A stretch of DNA of 6,616 bases from Muribaculaceae bacterium (GTDB lineage: Bacteria; Bacteroidota; Bacteroidia; Bacteroidales; Muribaculaceae). The notes under the pieces are model-generated. The model was not told the DNA's origin and made no database searches. It saw only the letters and a program-made list of their open reading frames with translations. Made by a program: the position numbers and the translations under genes. The stretch lies in NCBI GenBank assembly GCA_017962285.1, contig JAGCVR010000141.1, forward strand, positions 1 to 6,616, in the 5' to 3' direction. Below, in pieces: positions 5,234-6,616 of this stretch (the first letter of the stretch is position 1; each line of letters begins with the position of its first letter).

Positions 5234-6418
5234 ATGAGCGATATGTTGAATGAAATATTTCCAGCCGAAAGAATCAGCGATGTGAAGGAATACTATTTTT
5301 CTCGGAAACTAAGGGAAATAGCACGGCTTAATGCCGACGGTGCCGACATAATCTCTCTGGGAGTGGGCGGACCGGACCGAATGCCTGCGGATAATGTAAT
5401 TTCTACACTTTGCGATGAAGCGCACTCTCCCACTTCGCACGGATATCAGCCCTACGTGGGTATCGCTGAATTGCGCGAAGCCTTTTCGTGGTGGTACGGC
5501 AAGCACTATAATGTGGAACTCGACGCCTCAAGTGAGATATTACCGCTGATCGGGTCGAAGGAAGGAATACTGCACACCACACTGGCCTTCGTAAATCCCG
5601 GCGACGGCGTGCTTGTCCCCAACCCCGGCTATCCCACCTACACTTCTGTGAGCAGATTGGCGCAGGCTGAAATCTTCAATTATAATTTACTTGAGGAGAA
5701 TGACTGGTTACCCGATTTCGATGAATTGGAGCGTCTGCCACTGGAAAGGATAAAGCTGATGTGGGTGAATTATCCCAATATGCCCACGGGGAGATGTGCA
5801 AGCATGGAACTTTTCAGGAAACTGGTGGACTTTGGCATAAGACACCAGATTGTGATTGTAAACGACAACCCCTACAGCTTCATTCTCAACGATCATCCTC
5901 TGAGCATTTTCAACGTGCCGGAAGCAAAGGAGATTGCCATTGAGATGAATTCGCTGAGCAAATCGCACAACATGCCCGGATGGCGTGTGGGGATGCTTGC
6001 CGCAAGAAAAGAATTTGTTCAGTGGATATTGCGTGTGAAGTCGAACGTGGACTCCGGTCAGTTTCGTCCCGTGATGCTTGCTGCAGCCGAAGCCTTGCAT
6101 TGCGGGAAAGAGTGGTACGAGAAGTTGAACGAGGAATATGGTGAACGACGTGCTATTGCGGAACAAATAATGAGTACTATGAATTGTAAGTTCGATGCGG
6201 AGCAGAAAGGATTGTTCCTGTGGGGGAAGATACCCGACAGTGCTGCCGATGCCGAACAATTTGCCGACTATATTCTTAATGATGCAAGAGTGTTTATTGT
6301 GCCTGGGTCTGTGTTCGGCTCGAACGGCAGCCGCTTTGTGAGGTTGTCGCTTTGCGCGAACAAAGATATGCTGAGAAAAGCATTACAGAGAGTTTTGGAA
6401 CTAAACGATAACGACTAG
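5234..6418 (+). CDS. PLP-dependent class I/II aminotransferase, probably aromatic amino acid aminotransferase
   Basis: A 394-residue fold-type I aminotransferase. SLSKSHNMPGWRVG (240-253) carries the PLP-binding lysine K243 and phosphate-binding R251. NYPNMPTG (179-186) carries N182, NDNPY (210-214) carries D211 and Y214, and R370 in SRFVRLSL is the probable substrate alpha-carboxylate arginine. HGYQPYVGIAELREAF (69-84) is the conserved N-terminal substrate/PLP region. All catalytic residues are present. The gene stands behind a Tyr-rich attenuator and 19 bases ahead of a DAHP synthase, so the likely job is the last step of Tyr and/or Phe synthesis, transamination of 4-hydroxyphenylpyruvate or phenylpyruvate. 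Family-level similarity also covers aspartate and LL-diaminopimelate aminotransferases, so specificity rests on context. The ATG at 5234 is the first in frame; Met4 at 5243 is an alternative start. Confidence 0.9.
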   Translation: MSDMLNEIFPAERISDVKEYYFSRKLREIARLNADGADIISLGVGGPDRMPADNVISTLCDEAHSPTSHGYQPYVGIAELREAFSWWYGKHYNVELDASSEILPLIGSKEGILHTTLAFVNPGDGVLVPNPGYPTYTSVSRLAQAEIFNYNLLEENDWLPDFDELERLPLERIKLMWVNYPNMPTGRCASMELFRKLVDFGIRHQIVIVNDNPYSFILNDHPLSIFNVPEAKEIAIEMNSLSKSHNMPGWRVGMLAARKEFVQWILRVKSNVDSGQFRPVMLAAAEALHCGKEWYEKLNEEYGERRAIAEQIMSTMNCKFDAEQKGLFLWGKIPDSAADAEQFADYILNDARVFIVPGSVFGSNGSRFVRLSLCANKDMLRKALQRVLELNDND

Positions 6419-6437
6419 AAAACAAAAAGGATTATAT

Positions 6438-6616
6438 ATGATGAACGAACGAGACCAGTTCAGCGACTTGCAGCCGCTGACATTCAGTGGAATTAGTCTT
6501 AACCGCCCCATTGTCATAGCGGGACCGTGCAGCGCTGAAAGCGAGGAACAAGTAATGACCACAGCACGGGAATTGAGCCGTGCGGGAGTAAAGATTTTCC
6601 GTGCCGGCGTGTGGAA
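6438..6616 (+). CDS. DAHP synthase, N-terminal part (probably DAHP synthase/chorismate mutase), cut by window end
   Basis: The first 59 codons are present and the gene runs off the window. IVIAGPCSAESEEQV and then GVKIFRAGVW are the hallmark N-terminal strands of 3-deoxy-D-arabino-heptulosonate-7-phosphate synthase of the AroA/KDPG-aldolase-like beta subfamily. The enzyme condenses phosphoenolpyruvate with erythrose-4-phosphate to begin the shikimate pathway. In Bacteroidota the homologue that sits beside an aminotransferase usually has a C-terminal chorismate mutase domain, but that part lies outside the window. Two adjacent in-frame ATGs (6438 and 6441) could start it. The 19-base gap to the aminotransferase indicates co-transcription, which would put this entry-point enzyme under the same attenuator. 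Confidence 0.9.
   Translation, partial: MMNERDQFSDLQPLTFSGISLNRPIVIAGPCSAESEEQVMTTARELSRAGVKIFRAGVW

Overview
The window reads as a chromosomal segment from a Bacteroidota bacterium, most likely order Bacteroidales (a gut Muribaculaceae, Prevotella or Bacteroides relative). The evidence is the protein families, the absence of strong Shine-Dalgarno sequences, AT-rich intergenic DNA between mixed-composition genes, and a promoter at 5017-5048 that matches the Bacteroidetes consensus (TTTG, about 20 bases, TAnnTTTG). All genes lie on the + strand. There are no rRNA or tRNA genes, insertion sequences, phage genes or CRISPR repeats.

Region 1 (1-3233) is a galactose/sugar-nucleotide operon: galactokinase (galK), aldose 1-epimerase (galM) and a sugar-1-phosphate nucleotidyltransferase of unknown substrate, closely spaced and closed by a long hairpin terminator. 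GalM makes alpha-galactose and GalK phosphorylates it. The nucleotidyltransferase could activate a sugar-1-phosphate to an NDP-sugar. No galT or galE is visible.

Region 2 (3257-4989) is a two-gene unit with a 2-base gap: a Fur-family regulator whose metal-sensing residues look degenerate, and a DUF1015 protein with a DGHHR motif.

Region 3 (4990-6616) is the start of an aromatic amino acid operon: a class I/II aminotransferase, then the first 59 codons of a DAHP synthase, probably the DAHP synthase/chorismate mutase fusion. The 244-base gap before the aminotransferase is the most interesting part. It holds a near-consensus promoter, a perfect 16-bp palindrome overlapping its upstream element, and a short unlisted ORF, MTHRFAYYYYYYAK, with six consecutive Tyr codons. 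Downstream are RNA segments that can form three competing helices, the last being a 14-bp intrinsic terminator ending 21 bases before the aminotransferase start. This is the full layout of a ribosome-mediated transcription attenuator, here apparently sensing charged tRNA-Tyr. The palindrome suggests a second layer of control at initiation.
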